Source: Rikenellaceae bacterium (GTDB lineage Bacteria > Bacteroidota > Bacteroidia > Bacteroidales > UBA932). Taken from it: 5,590 nucleotides of DNA. The notes beneath the pieces were generated by a model. That model saw only the letters and a list, made by a program, of their open reading frames with translations. It was not told the DNA's origin and did not search any database. Position numbers and translations under genes: made by a program. Below, piece after piece: positions 1 through 5,525 of the stretch (its first letter is position 1; each line of letters begins with the position of its first letter). The stretch is taken from positions 1 through 5,590 of the forward strand of contig CAAGHY010000186.1 in assembly GCA_900769735.1 (NCBI GenBank), in the 5' to 3' direction.

Positions 1-861
1 AACCTATTTGCAACTATAGTTCTTATTGGTGGTACTATGTTCATCATGTGGCTTGGTGAGAGAATTACCGACCGCGGCTTAGGAAATGGTATTTCTCTAA
101 TCATTATGGTGGGTATCATTGCAAGATTGCCTTATGCATTGGTAGCTGAGATTGGAACCAGATTCAGTCAGACAACTGGTAGCGCTTTGATGCTTATCGT
201 TGAGATTGTGATTTTGTTCTTCATCTTCGTTGCAACTATTGCACTTGTTCAGGGAACCAGAAGAATTCCTGTACAGTATGCAAAAAGAATTGTAGGTAAC
301 AAACAGTATGGTGGAGTTCGTCAGTACATTCCTCTAAAAGTTAATGCGGCTGGTGTTATGCCAATTATCTTTGCTCAGGCACTGATGCTATTCCCAATTA
401 TATTTGCAAACTTTGATGCTACCCGTGGATTAGCCGCCACTCTTGGTAACTATACAGGTTTCTGGTATAACTTCATATTTGGTTTGTTGGTTGTTGCATT
501 TACTTACTTCTACACCGCAGTAACTGTAAATCCAACAATGATGGCAGAGGAAATGAAGAAAAACGGTGGTTTCATCCCTGGTGTTAAACCTGGTAAGAAA
601 ACAGCCGAGTATCTGGATGCAGTTATGTCTCGCATCACCTTGCCTGGATCAATCTTCCTAGCATTGGTTGCAATCATGCCTGCTTTCGCTATGAAATTGG
701 GTATTAACAACCAGTTCGCACAGTTCTACGGTGGAACAAGCTTGTTGATCCTTGTAGGTGTAGTTCTAGATACCCTTCAGCAGATAGAGAGTTATTTGCT
801 AATGCGCCACTACGACGGTTTAATGAAGACAGGACGTCTTAAAGGCCGTTCGGGAATGTAA
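1..861 (+). CDS. secY: Protein translocase subunit SecY, C-terminal part (5' end outside window)
   Basis: SecY is the pore-forming subunit of the SecYEG translocon in the inner membrane; it exports unfolded proteins and inserts membrane proteins. The reading frame is open from base 1, giving 286 residues. An internal Met codon at 37 is not the start, because the preceding in-frame residues continue a SecY helix. Compared with E. coli SecY, the window opens near transmembrane helix 4, so roughly 150-160 residues and helices 1-3 are missing. Visible landmarks, numbered from the window edge, are MWLGERITDRGLGNGIS (17-32), a long hydrophobic helix (about 61-84) followed by the cytoplasmic loop QGTRRIPVQYAKR (84-96), KVNAAGVMPIIFAQ starting helix 7 (from 113), the loop GGFIPGVKPG (189-198) that contacts SecA or the ribosome, and the last two helices (about 212-230 and 243-265). 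The C-terminus is short and basic. It is the first visible gene of the operon, with map 21 bases downstream. Identification is secure. Confidence 0.98.
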   Translation, partial: NLFATIVLIGGTMFIMWLGERITDRGLGNGISLIIMVGIIARLPYALVAEIGTRFSQTTGSALMLIVEIVILFFIFVATIALVQGTRRIPVQYAKRIVGNKQYGGVRQYIPLKVNAAGVMPIIFAQALMLFPIIFANFDATRGLAATLGNYTGFWYNFIFGLLVVAFTYFYTAVTVNPTMMAEEMKKNGGFIPGVKPGKKTAEYLDAVMSRITLPGSIFLALVAIMPAFAMKLGINNQFAQFYGGTSLLILVGVVLDTLQQIESYLLMRHYDGLMKTGRLKGRSGM

Positions 862-882
862 TTTTTTGATAGTTCTTTTGAA

Positions 883-1650
883 ATGATAAGACTGAAAACC
901 AACGAGGAGATAGAAATCCTTAGAGAGAATGCCATTTTGGTATCAAAAACGTTGGCTGAAGTAGGAAAAGCTATTGCTCCAGGGGTTGCTACAAGCACCC
1001 TGGACAAAATAGCTGAAACCCTCATCAGAGACAACGGAGCAATTCCTGGCTTTCTTGGATATGGCGGTTTCCCTTACACTTTGTGTATCTCAGTAAATGA
1101 TGTGGTAGTTCACGGTTTTCCCGGAAGCTACGTCCTTCAGGAAGGAGATATAGTTTCAGTGGATTGTGGAACCATTTATAAAGGATTCTATGGAGACTCA
1201 GCCTACACTTTCCCTGTAGGAGAAATAGACGCCGAATCTGCAAATCTTTTAAAAGTTACAAAAGAATCCCTATATTTGGGGGCTGAAAAGGCAATAGCCG
1301 GTAACAGAATTGGAGATATCGGAGCTGCAGTGCAGCAATACGCTGAACAAGCAGGTTTTTCGGTGGTTAGAGAGATGGTTGGACACGGTATAGGTAAAAA
1401 TATGCACGAGTCACCTGAGGTTCCTAACTACGGCAAACAGGGTAAAGGCAAAAAACTTTCTGAGGGTATGGTTATCTGTATTGAGCCAATGATCAATATG
1501 GGTAAAAAAGAAATTTACCTTCATAATGATGGCTGGACGGTAAGCACTGTAGACAAGAAAAGATCAGCTCACTATGAGTTTATGGTTGCAGTGAGAGCCG
1601 GCAAGGCGGATGTCTTGACAACATTTGATTATATCGAAAATAAGTTTTAA
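883..1650 (+). CDS. map: Methionine aminopeptidase, type I
   Basis: This cytoplasmic metalloenzyme removes the initiator methionine from nascent proteins whose second residue is small, after deformylation. The protein has 255 residues, normal for the short bacterial type I form without an N-terminal extension. All five metal ligands of the pita-bread fold are present: D94 and D105 (in SVDCGTIYKGFYGDSAYTF), H168 (in VGHGIGKNMHE), E201 (in IEPMINMG) and E232 (in SAHYEF). The substrate-contacting histidines are also present as H77 (VVVHGFP) and H175. These align with E. coli D97, D108, H171, E204 and E235 at a constant offset of three. One oddity is that the usual E-H-T after the last ligand reads E-F-M. 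The ATG 21 bases after secY begins the canonical MIRLKTNEEIE start; no Shine-Dalgarno is visible. The stop is a tandem TAATAA. The location between secY and infA is the standard one in many bacteria. Confidence 0.97.
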   Translation: MIRLKTNEEIEILRENAILVSKTLAEVGKAIAPGVATSTLDKIAETLIRDNGAIPGFLGYGGFPYTLCISVNDVVVHGFPGSYVLQEGDIVSVDCGTIYKGFYGDSAYTFPVGEIDAESANLLKVTKESLYLGAEKAIAGNRIGDIGAAVQQYAEQAGFSVVREMVGHGIGKNMHESPEVPNYGKQGKGKKLSEGMVICIEPMINMGKKEIYLHNDGWTVSTVDKKRSAHYEFMVAVRAGKADVLTTFDYIENKF

Positions 1651-1664
1651 TAATATTAAATTGT

Positions 1665-1669
1665 AAGGA
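1665..1669 (+). promoter_or_regulatory. Shine-Dalgarno-like AAGGA before infA
   Basis: AAGGA lies 8 bases before the infA ATG at 1678, a spacing suitable for pairing with the 16S rRNA 3' end. It is the only clear Shine-Dalgarno-like motif ahead of a start codon in this window; other starts have A/T-rich leaders. In Bacteroidota the anti-Shine-Dalgarno is generally thought to be little used, so the motif may be fortuitous. Confidence 0.45.
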
Positions 1670-1677
1670 AAACACAT

Positions 1678-1896
1678 ATGGCAAAACAATCTGCTATAGA
1701 AAAGGATGGAACAATTATAGAAGCATTGTCCAATGCAATGTTCAGAGTAGAGCTTGATAACGGACATGTGATTATCGCACATATTTCAGGAAAAATGAGA
1801 ATGCATTACATCAGAATTTTGCCTGGCGATAAAGTAAGAGTTGAAATGTCCCCTTACGATTTGACAAAGGGAAGGATTTCTTTCAGATACAAATAA
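1678..1896 (+). CDS. infA: Translation initiation factor IF-1
   Basis: IF-1 binds the A site of the 30S subunit and, with IF-2 and IF-3, controls start-site selection and subunit joining. The 72-residue length equals that of E. coli IF-1. The sequence forms one S1-type OB fold, with the hallmark stretches MFRVELDNGH (21-30), IIAHISGKMR (32-41), YIRILPGDKVRVE (44-56) and SPYDLTKGRISFRYK at the C-terminus. The N-terminus MAKQSAIEKDGTI is standard, so the ATG at 1678 is secure. It sits 27 bases after map and 12 bases before rpmJ. The only oddity is the Shine-Dalgarno-like AAGGA upstream. Confidence 0.98.
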   Translation: MAKQSAIEKDGTIIEALSNAMFRVELDNGHVIIAHISGKMRMHYIRILPGDKVRVEMSPYDLTKGRISFRYK

Positions 1897-1908
1897 AAAC
1901 TAAATACG

Positions 1909-2025
1909 ATGAAAGTAAAAGCATCCATTAAAAAGCGTAGTGAAGACTGCAAAATTGTTAAACGCAAAGGTCGTTTATATGTAATTTGCAAAAAGAACCC
2001 TAAGTTCAAAATGCGCCAGGGATAA
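1909..2025 (+). CDS. rpmJ: 50S ribosomal protein L36 (bL36), zinc site partly lost
   Basis: L36 is a very small protein of the large subunit that packs against 23S rRNA. The frame gives 38 residues beginning MKVKASIKKRSEDCKIVKRK, followed by GRLYVICKKNPKFKMRQG, which is the complete length for the family. Canonical zinc-binding L36 has four ligands, C11, C14, C27 and a histidine near 32-33. Here position 11 is Ser and the histidine position is Lys/Phe, while C14 and C27 remain. This is therefore an intermediate towards the zinc-free (C-minus) form; zinc binding is unlikely. The gene lies between infA (12 bases) and rpsM (38 bases), its usual place in the spc/alpha cluster. The start has an A-rich leader without a Shine-Dalgarno. 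Confidence 0.96.
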   Translation: MKVKASIKKRSEDCKIVKRKGRLYVICKKNPKFKMRQG

Positions 2026-2063
2026 TTTCCAATTGTAAACAATAAAGAAAAAAAAAGATAATT

Positions 2064-2441
2064 ATGGCACGTATAGCCGGAGTAGATTTACCAAAAAACA
2101 AACGTGGAGAGATAGGTTTGACCTATATCTTTGGAATTGGTCACAGTTCTGCCAAAAAAATCCTTAGCAAAAACGGAATTGATTTCAACACTAAGGTGCA
2201 AGATTGGACAGACGACCAAATCGCTGCAATTCGTGCAACAATTGCAGAAGAGTATAAAATAGAGGGCGAGCTTCGTTCTACTATTCAATTGAACATTAAA
2301 CGTCTTATGGACATTGGATGTTACAGAGGTATCCGTCACAGATTGGGACTTCCTGTAAGAGGTCAGAGCACTAAGAACAATGCCCGTACCCGTAAAGGTA
2401 AGAAGAAGACAGTGGCTAACAAGAAGAAAGCAACTAAATAA
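2064..2441 (+). CDS. rpsM: 30S ribosomal protein S13 (uS13)
   Basis: S13 lies in the head of the small subunit, forms intersubunit bridges with the 50S subunit, and touches P-site tRNA through its C-terminal tail. The protein has 125 residues, close to the usual 118-126. It begins MARIAGVDLPKNKR and has the helix-two-turns-helix segment LTYIFGIGHSSAKKIL (19-34). The family signature GCYRGIRHRLGLPVRGQ occupies residues 85-101, followed by TKNNARTRKGKKK and a lysine-rich tail to the end. The start is preceded by an A-run and no Shine-Dalgarno. In E. coli this gene opens the alpha operon and its leader binds S4. The 38-base leader here shows only a 4-bp ATTG/CAAT stem (2032-2043), so the sequence gives no support for that operator. 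The stop is a tandem TAATAG. Confidence 0.98.
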   Translation: MARIAGVDLPKNKRGEIGLTYIFGIGHSSAKKILSKNGIDFNTKVQDWTDDQIAAIRATIAEEYKIEGELRSTIQLNIKRLMDIGCYRGIRHRLGLPVRGQSTKNNARTRKGKKKTVANKKKATK

Positions 2442-2455
2442 TAGAACCTAAGAAT

Positions 2456-2845
2456 ATGGCAAAGAAAACAGTATCTAACAAAAAGAGAGTTGTTAAAGTT
2501 GACGCGTATGGCGAGGCTCATATTTCATCAACATTCAACAACGTTATTGTGACTCTAACTAATAGCTTGGGTCAGGTTATCAGTTGGTCTTCTGCTGGTA
2601 AAATGGGATTCAGAGGTTCTAAAAAGAACACTCCATATGCAGCTCAGGTAGCTGCAGCAGATTGTGCTAAAGTAGCTTTTGATTTAGGATTGCGTAAAGT
2701 TAAGGCTTATGTTAAAGGCCCTGGTGCTGGTCGTGAGTCTGCTATTCGTACTATTCACGGTGCAGGTATTGAGGTAACTGAGATCATTGACGTTACTCCA
2801 CTTCCTCACAACGGTTGTAGACCAAAAGGTCGCCGTAGAGTATAA
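2456..2845 (+). CDS. rpsK: 30S ribosomal protein S11 (uS11)
   Basis: S11 sits on the platform of the small subunit near the E site and contributes to the mRNA exit region. The 129-residue length matches E. coli. Recognisable blocks are GEAHISSTFNNVIVTLT (19-35), the GKMGFRGSKKNTPYAAQ block (48-64), VKGPGAGRESAIR (87-99) and the C-terminal HNGCRPKGRRRV (118-129). The Asn119-Gly120 pair is the site where E. coli S11 carries an isoaspartate, so the same modification is plausible here; that is an inference from conservation. The gene lies 14 bases after rpsM and 32 before rpsD. Start choice is supported by the canonical MAKKTV beginning. No Shine-Dalgarno is visible. Confidence 0.98.
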   Translation: MAKKTVSNKKRVVKVDAYGEAHISSTFNNVIVTLTNSLGQVISWSSAGKMGFRGSKKNTPYAAQVAAADCAKVAFDLGLRKVKAYVKGPGAGRESAIRTIHGAGIEVTEIIDVTPLPHNGCRPKGRRRV

Positions 2846-2877
2846 TTCCTAATTACTAAAATTAAACTTGAACTAAT

Positions 2878-3483
2878 ATGGCAAGATATACTGGGCCTTC
2901 TACAAAAATCGCCCGCAAATTTGGAGAGCCAATCTTTGGTCCTGATAGAAGTTTTGAGAAGAAAAATTATCCTCCAGGACAGCACGGTTTGGCTAAGAAG
3001 AGAAAAAAATCTTCTGAGTACGGTATCCAGCTAAAGGAGAAACAGAAAGTTAAATACGCTTACGGTTTGTTGGAGAGACAGTTCCGTAACCTTTACGAGA
3101 GAGCTGCAAAAATGAAAGGTAAAACTGGTGAGAACCTTATCCTTTTGTTGGAGTCACGTTTGGACAACTTGGTATACAGATTGGGTATTGCTCCTACACG
3201 TGCAGCAGCAAGACAGTTGGTATCACACTGCCACATTGTGTTGAACGGTGAGACTATGAATATCCCTTCAACAATTGTAAAACCTGGTGATGTTATTGGT
3301 GTAAGAGAAAGATCAAAGAGCCTTGAGGTTGTTCAGGACAGCTTGGCTGCTTCAGCAAACAAATATTCTTGGTTGGAGTGGGATTCAAACTCTTTGTCAG
3401 GTAAATTCTTGAATCTTCCTGAGAGAACTGAGATCCCTGAGACTATCAACGAGCAGCTTATCGTTGAGTTGTACTCTAAGTAA
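2878..3483 (+). CDS. rpsD: 30S ribosomal protein S4 (uS4), cysteine-free N-terminal form
   Basis: S4 is a primary 16S rRNA-binding protein that nucleates small-subunit assembly and helps form the mRNA entry channel. The protein has 201 residues (E. coli 206). The N-terminal domain begins MARYTGPSTKIARKFGE and contains YPPGQHG (31-37) and YGIQLKEKQKVKYAYGLLERQFRN spread over 48-71. The S4 RNA-binding domain runs from about 92 (ESRLDNLVYRLGIAPTR) through RQLVSHCHIVLNG to about 155. The C-terminus ends NEQLIVELYSK, as in E. coli. No zinc-knuckle cysteines occur at the N-terminus; the only Cys is C118. S4 is the known autoregulator of alpha operons in some bacteria, but no operator is recognisable in this window. 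The stop is a tandem TAATGA, and rpoA follows after 44 bases. Confidence 0.98.
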   Translation: MARYTGPSTKIARKFGEPIFGPDRSFEKKNYPPGQHGLAKKRKKSSEYGIQLKEKQKVKYAYGLLERQFRNLYERAAKMKGKTGENLILLLESRLDNLVYRLGIAPTRAAARQLVSHCHIVLNGETMNIPSTIVKPGDVIGVRERSKSLEVVQDSLAASANKYSWLEWDSNSLSGKFLNLPERTEIPETINEQLIVELYSK

Positions 3484-3527
3484 TGAATTCTTGCTTATAA
3501 GCGTAACACTAATAAAAATTAAAGAAA

Positions 3528-4520
3528 ATGGCAATTTTAGCATTTCAAAAACCGGATAAGGTAATAATGCTCGACTCAACCGAGACCTTTGGTAAATTCG
3601 AATTCAGACCATTGGAGCCTGGATATGGTATTACAATCGGTAACGCGTTGCGTAGAATACTATTATCGTCACTTGAGGGTTTTGCTATCACTTCAATTAA
3701 AATTCAAGGTGTAGACCATGAGTTTGCAACTATCCCTGGAGTAATTGAGGGAGTGATTGATATCGTCCTAAACCTTAAACAGGTTCGTTTCAAGAGAATG
3801 ATTGAGGGTGAGGACAGCGAAGTGGTAACTGTAACTGTTAGTGGTAAGCAAGATTTTACTGCTGAGGATATTTCAAAGCATCTATCTTCATTCAAAGTCC
3901 TTAACCCTGAGCTTCACATCTGCTCAATGGAGCCTTCTGTAAAGCTTACTATTGAGATGAGAATCGGAAAGGGTAGAGGATTTGTTCCTGCAGATGAGAA
4001 TAAAGTTGAAGGAGCACCTTTTGGAACTATTCCAATTGATTCTATCTACACTCCAATCAAGAACGTTATGTTCAACGTTGAGAACTGGCGTGTTGAGCAG
4101 AAGACAGACTATGAGAAGCTTAACCTTGAGATCACTACAGATGGTTCAATCCATCCTAAGGAGGCTCTTAAGGAGGCTGCAAAGATTCTTATTCACCACT
4201 TCATGTTGTTCTCAGATGAGAAGATCAGCCTTGAGACTGCACCTGAGGTAGTAAGCAACGAGCTAGATGAGGAGTCATTGCGTATGCGTCATCTTCTTCT
4301 TACAAAATTGTCTGATATGGAACTATCGGTTAGGGCACTTAACTGCCTTAAAGCTGCCGAGATTGAGACATTTGCAGACTTGGTTTCTCACCAGCGTGCT
4401 GAGCTTATGAAGTTCAGAAACTTTGGAAAGAAATCATTAACCGAGATTGATATGTTGATTGATAGATTGAAACTGTCTTTCGGCATGGATGTTACCAAGT
4501 ATAATATTGAAAAAAAGTAA
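3528..4520 (+). CDS. rpoA: DNA-directed RNA polymerase subunit alpha
   Basis: The alpha subunit dimerises to start RNA polymerase assembly, and its C-terminal domain contacts upstream DNA and activators. The protein has 330 residues, typical length. The N-terminal domain shows the dimerisation motif GYGITIGNALRRILLSS (32-48), followed by SIKIQGVDHEFATIPGVIEG (56-75) and, later, GRGFVPADEN (149-158). After a linker near 235-255, the C-terminal domain has SVRALNCLKAAEIE (267-280) and FRNFGKKSLTEI (296-307). R269, N272, G300, K302 and S303 correspond to the E. coli UP-element DNA-binding residues R265, N268, G296, K298 and S299. The domain that reads A/T-rich upstream DNA is therefore intact, which is relevant to the A/T tracts before the promoters at the right end. 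The ATG at 3528 gives the usual short N-terminus. rplQ begins only 6 bases after the stop. Confidence 0.98.
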   Translation: MAILAFQKPDKVIMLDSTETFGKFEFRPLEPGYGITIGNALRRILLSSLEGFAITSIKIQGVDHEFATIPGVIEGVIDIVLNLKQVRFKRMIEGEDSEVVTVTVSGKQDFTAEDISKHLSSFKVLNPELHICSMEPSVKLTIEMRIGKGRGFVPADENKVEGAPFGTIPIDSIYTPIKNVMFNVENWRVEQKTDYEKLNLEITTDGSIHPKEALKEAAKILIHHFMLFSDEKISLETAPEVVSNELDEESLRMRHLLLTKLSDMELSVRALNCLKAAEIETFADLVSHQRAELMKFRNFGKKSLTEIDMLIDRLKLSFGMDVTKYNIEKK

Positions 4521-4526
4521 TATAAA

Positions 4527-4997
4527 ATGAGACACAATAAGGCAATCAACCATTTGGGTAGAAAGAGTGGCCACCGTAAAGCTATGTTGGCTAATATGGC
4601 TTGTTCTCTATTGCTTCACAAACGCATTGAGACAACTGTAGCTAAAGCTAAGGCATTGCGTACATACGTTGAGCCGCTTATTACAAAGTCTAAAGATGAC
4701 AGCACTCACTCTAGACGTATTGTATTCAGCTACCTAAAACAGAAAGAGGCTGTTACTGAGCTTTTCAGAACAATTGCTCCTAAAATTGCAGAGCGTCCAG
4801 GTGGATACACCAGAATTCTTAAAACTGGTTTCCGTGTAGGTGATGCTGCAGATATGGCAATCATTGAGCTAGTAGATTTCAACGAGGCAGCTTTGGCTTC
4901 AGCTCCTAAGAAAGAGGCTAAAAAAGCTACAACCCGTAGAAGTCGTGCAAAAAAAGCTGCTCCTGCACAGGAGGCTGCTGAGGAGAAAGCTGAGTAA
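4527..4997 (+). CDS. rplQ: 50S ribosomal protein L17 (bL17) with basic/Ala-rich C-terminal tail
   Basis: L17 is a bacteria-specific protein of the large subunit located near the peptide exit tunnel. The 156-residue protein starts MRHNKAINHLGRKSGHRKAM, the family hallmark, and continues with LLLHKRIETTVAKAKALR (28-45), a core ending KIAERPGGYTRILKTGFR (86-103), then GDAADMAIIELVD. The core ends near residue 118. The remaining 38 residues form a low-complexity tail, first rich in Lys, Arg and Ala, then in Ala and Glu, likely disordered. E. coli L17 has 127 residues; longer tails are, as I recall, common in Bacteroidota. The gene is the last of the operon: it starts 6 bases after rpoA, suggesting translational coupling, and is followed 16 bases after its stop by a strong terminator. 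Confidence 0.97.
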   Translation: MRHNKAINHLGRKSGHRKAMLANMACSLLLHKRIETTVAKAKALRTYVEPLITKSKDDSTHSRRIVFSYLKQKEAVTELFRTIAPKIAERPGGYTRILKTGFRVGDAADMAIIELVDFNEAALASAPKKEAKKATTRRSRAKKAAPAQEAAEEKAE

Positions 4998-5013
4998 TCT
5001 TTATCCTATATAT

Positions 5014-5047
5014 AAAAGGGAGACATCTCTACAGGTGTCTCTCTTTT
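5014..5047 (+). terminator. Intrinsic terminator of the ribosomal protein operon
   Basis: A 15-bp stem (5014-5028 with 5033-5047) closes a four-base loop CTAC at 5029-5032. The stem contains two G-T wobbles (5019/5042 and 5026/5035) and no mismatches. The descending arm ends in TTTT, followed by GTTATATTAT. The ascending arm begins with AAAA, so the hairpin could also stop transcription from the opposite strand. It begins 16 bases after the rplQ stop and separates the operon from the downstream TSCPD gene. Confidence 0.9.
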
Positions 5048-5073
5048 GTTATATTATCTTCCCGATAGAGTTG
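5045..5073 (+). promoter_or_regulatory. Possible weak promoter for the TSCPD gene
   Basis: TTTG at 5045-5048 and TAGAGTTG at 5066-5073 resemble the Bacteroidota -33 and -7 elements (TTTG and TAnnTTTG). One base in the -7 element deviates, and the spacing is 17 rather than 19-21. The -33 part overlaps the 3' arm and T-tail of the terminator. The placement, 31 bases before the ATG, is sensible, since the gene lies after a terminator and needs its own promoter, but the match is imperfect. Confidence 0.3.
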
Positions 5074-5103
5074 GGTATATATAAAAAGTATAATATAAAT
5101 ATA

Positions 5104-5376
5104 ATGTCAGATACAATTAAAGTATACGAATGTGTACCTCAAGGGGTATGCTCAAGGTTAATTCACGTAGAACTTGACCAGAATAACATAATCAAAGAGG
5201 CTCATTATGTAGCTGGATGTTCAGGAAATACCCAGGGATTATGTTCCCTGACAAAGGGTATGAAAGCAGAAGATGTAATCGCACGCTTGAAAGGTATCCG
5301 TTGCGGCAATAAATCCACATCTTGCCCGGATCAGCTTGCCTTAATGTTGGAGCATATCCTTAACTCCAATAAATAG
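5104..5376 (+). CDS. TSCPD-domain protein of unknown function (TIGR03905-like)
   Basis: This small protein of 90 residues resembles the standalone TSCPD family, whose members are similar to the C-terminal domain of certain (class II-type) ribonucleotide reductases; their function is not established to my knowledge. Visible motifs are YECVPQGVCSRLIHVEL (8-24), VAGCSGNTQGLCSLTKGM (36-53) and GIRCGNKSTSCPDQLA (64-79), the last containing the naming TSCPD. Six cysteines (C10, C16, C39, C47, C67, C74) suggest metal or iron-sulfur binding or a redox role; this is inference. No signal peptide or membrane segment is seen, so it is probably cytoplasmic. The same frame is open back to 4945 inside rplQ, but the family-like start is the ATG at 5104, after the terminator; the upstream extension crosses rplQ and the hairpin and is rejected. 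It ends in TAG, unlike the TAA of all nine operon genes. Confidence 0.88.
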   Translation: MSDTIKVYECVPQGVCSRLIHVELDQNNIIKEAHYVAGCSGNTQGLCSLTKGMKAEDVIARLKGIRCGNKSTSCPDQLALMLEHILNSNK

Positions 5377-5392
5377 AGGATTTTACTGTAAA

Positions 5393-5404
5393 GATAATAT
5401 TATC
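5393..5404. repeat. AT-rich perfect palindrome after the TSCPD gene
   Basis: GATAATATTATC is a perfect 12-base palindrome, extended by two A-T pairs beyond one mismatch (5390-5407). It lies 16 bases after the TSCPD stop and before the promoter region. It could be a protein-binding site or a weak 3' end, but it lacks a G/C-rich stem and T-tract, so it is not a convincing terminator. Chance occurrence in A/T-rich DNA is possible. Confidence 0.3.
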
Positions 5405-5422
5405 CTTAAAAGAAAAATTGTA

Positions 5423-5472
5423 AAATTTTTTCAAAATAATTTTGGAGGTTATGGAAAAGTGTCTATCTTTGC
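5423..5472 (+). promoter_or_regulatory. Bacteroidota-type promoter P1 with A/T-rich upstream tract
   Basis: TTTG at 5441-5444 and TATCTTTG at 5464-5471 match the Bacteroidota -33 (TTTG) and -7 (TAnnTTTG) elements exactly, 19 bases apart. Upstream lies AAATTTTTTC (5423-5432) in a highly A/T-rich stretch, which could act as an UP element for the alpha C-terminal domain. Transcription would begin a few bases after 5471 and run rightwards. It is the first of two tandem promoters, probably for an rRNA operon beyond the window edge; that target is inferred. Confidence 0.85.
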
Positions 5473-5474
5473 AG

Positions 5475-5486
5475 CCCGCAAACGGG
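5475..5486 (+). other. Small hairpin at the expected 5' end of the P1 transcript
   Basis: CCCG (5475-5478) and CGGG (5483-5486) flank the loop CAAA. The stem lies where the P1 transcript should start, so the RNA could begin with, or within, a G/C stem. The stem is only 4 bp, and its function, if any, is unknown. Confidence 0.4.
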
Positions 5487-5525
5487 ATGAGGGGAATGTC
5501 TGGCAAGTGGAGCGGATAGGTTCTG

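Noticed and set aside
565..600. Lys (K196) in SecY loop PGVKPG where E. coli has Arg357
   Set aside because: It is a conservative change that I believe is common in Bacteroidota SecY, so it is not a sign of altered function.
510..1243. Open frames on the - strand across secY and map
   Set aside because: They are antisense to well-identified conserved genes, resemble no known protein and have no promoter of their own that I can see.
3493..3502. Palindrome GCTTATAAGC between rpsD and rpoA, considered as an operator or terminator
   Set aside because: It allows only a 3-bp stem if a loop is required, has no T-tract, and could easily occur by chance; an internal terminator inside this operon is unlikely.
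3982..4251. An 89-codon open frame inside rpoA on the + strand
   Set aside because: It is a shifted-frame shadow of rpoA, with low-complexity Leu/Arg-rich translation and no recognisable domain.
4945..5103. In-frame upstream extension of the TSCPD reading frame into rplQ
   Set aside because: It overlaps rplQ out of frame, crosses the terminator, and its translation has no family resemblance; the protein clearly begins at the ATG at 5104.
5377..5420. Possible terminator after the TSCPD gene
   Set aside because: The only inverted repeat is the A/T-only-core palindrome at 5393-5404, without a G/C stem or following T-run; termination there cannot be supported.
5487..5519. A 10-codon mini-ORF (MRGMSGKWSG) in the P1-P2 interval
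   Set aside because: It is very short, lies in a likely untranslated rRNA leader, and a frame of this size is expected by chance.
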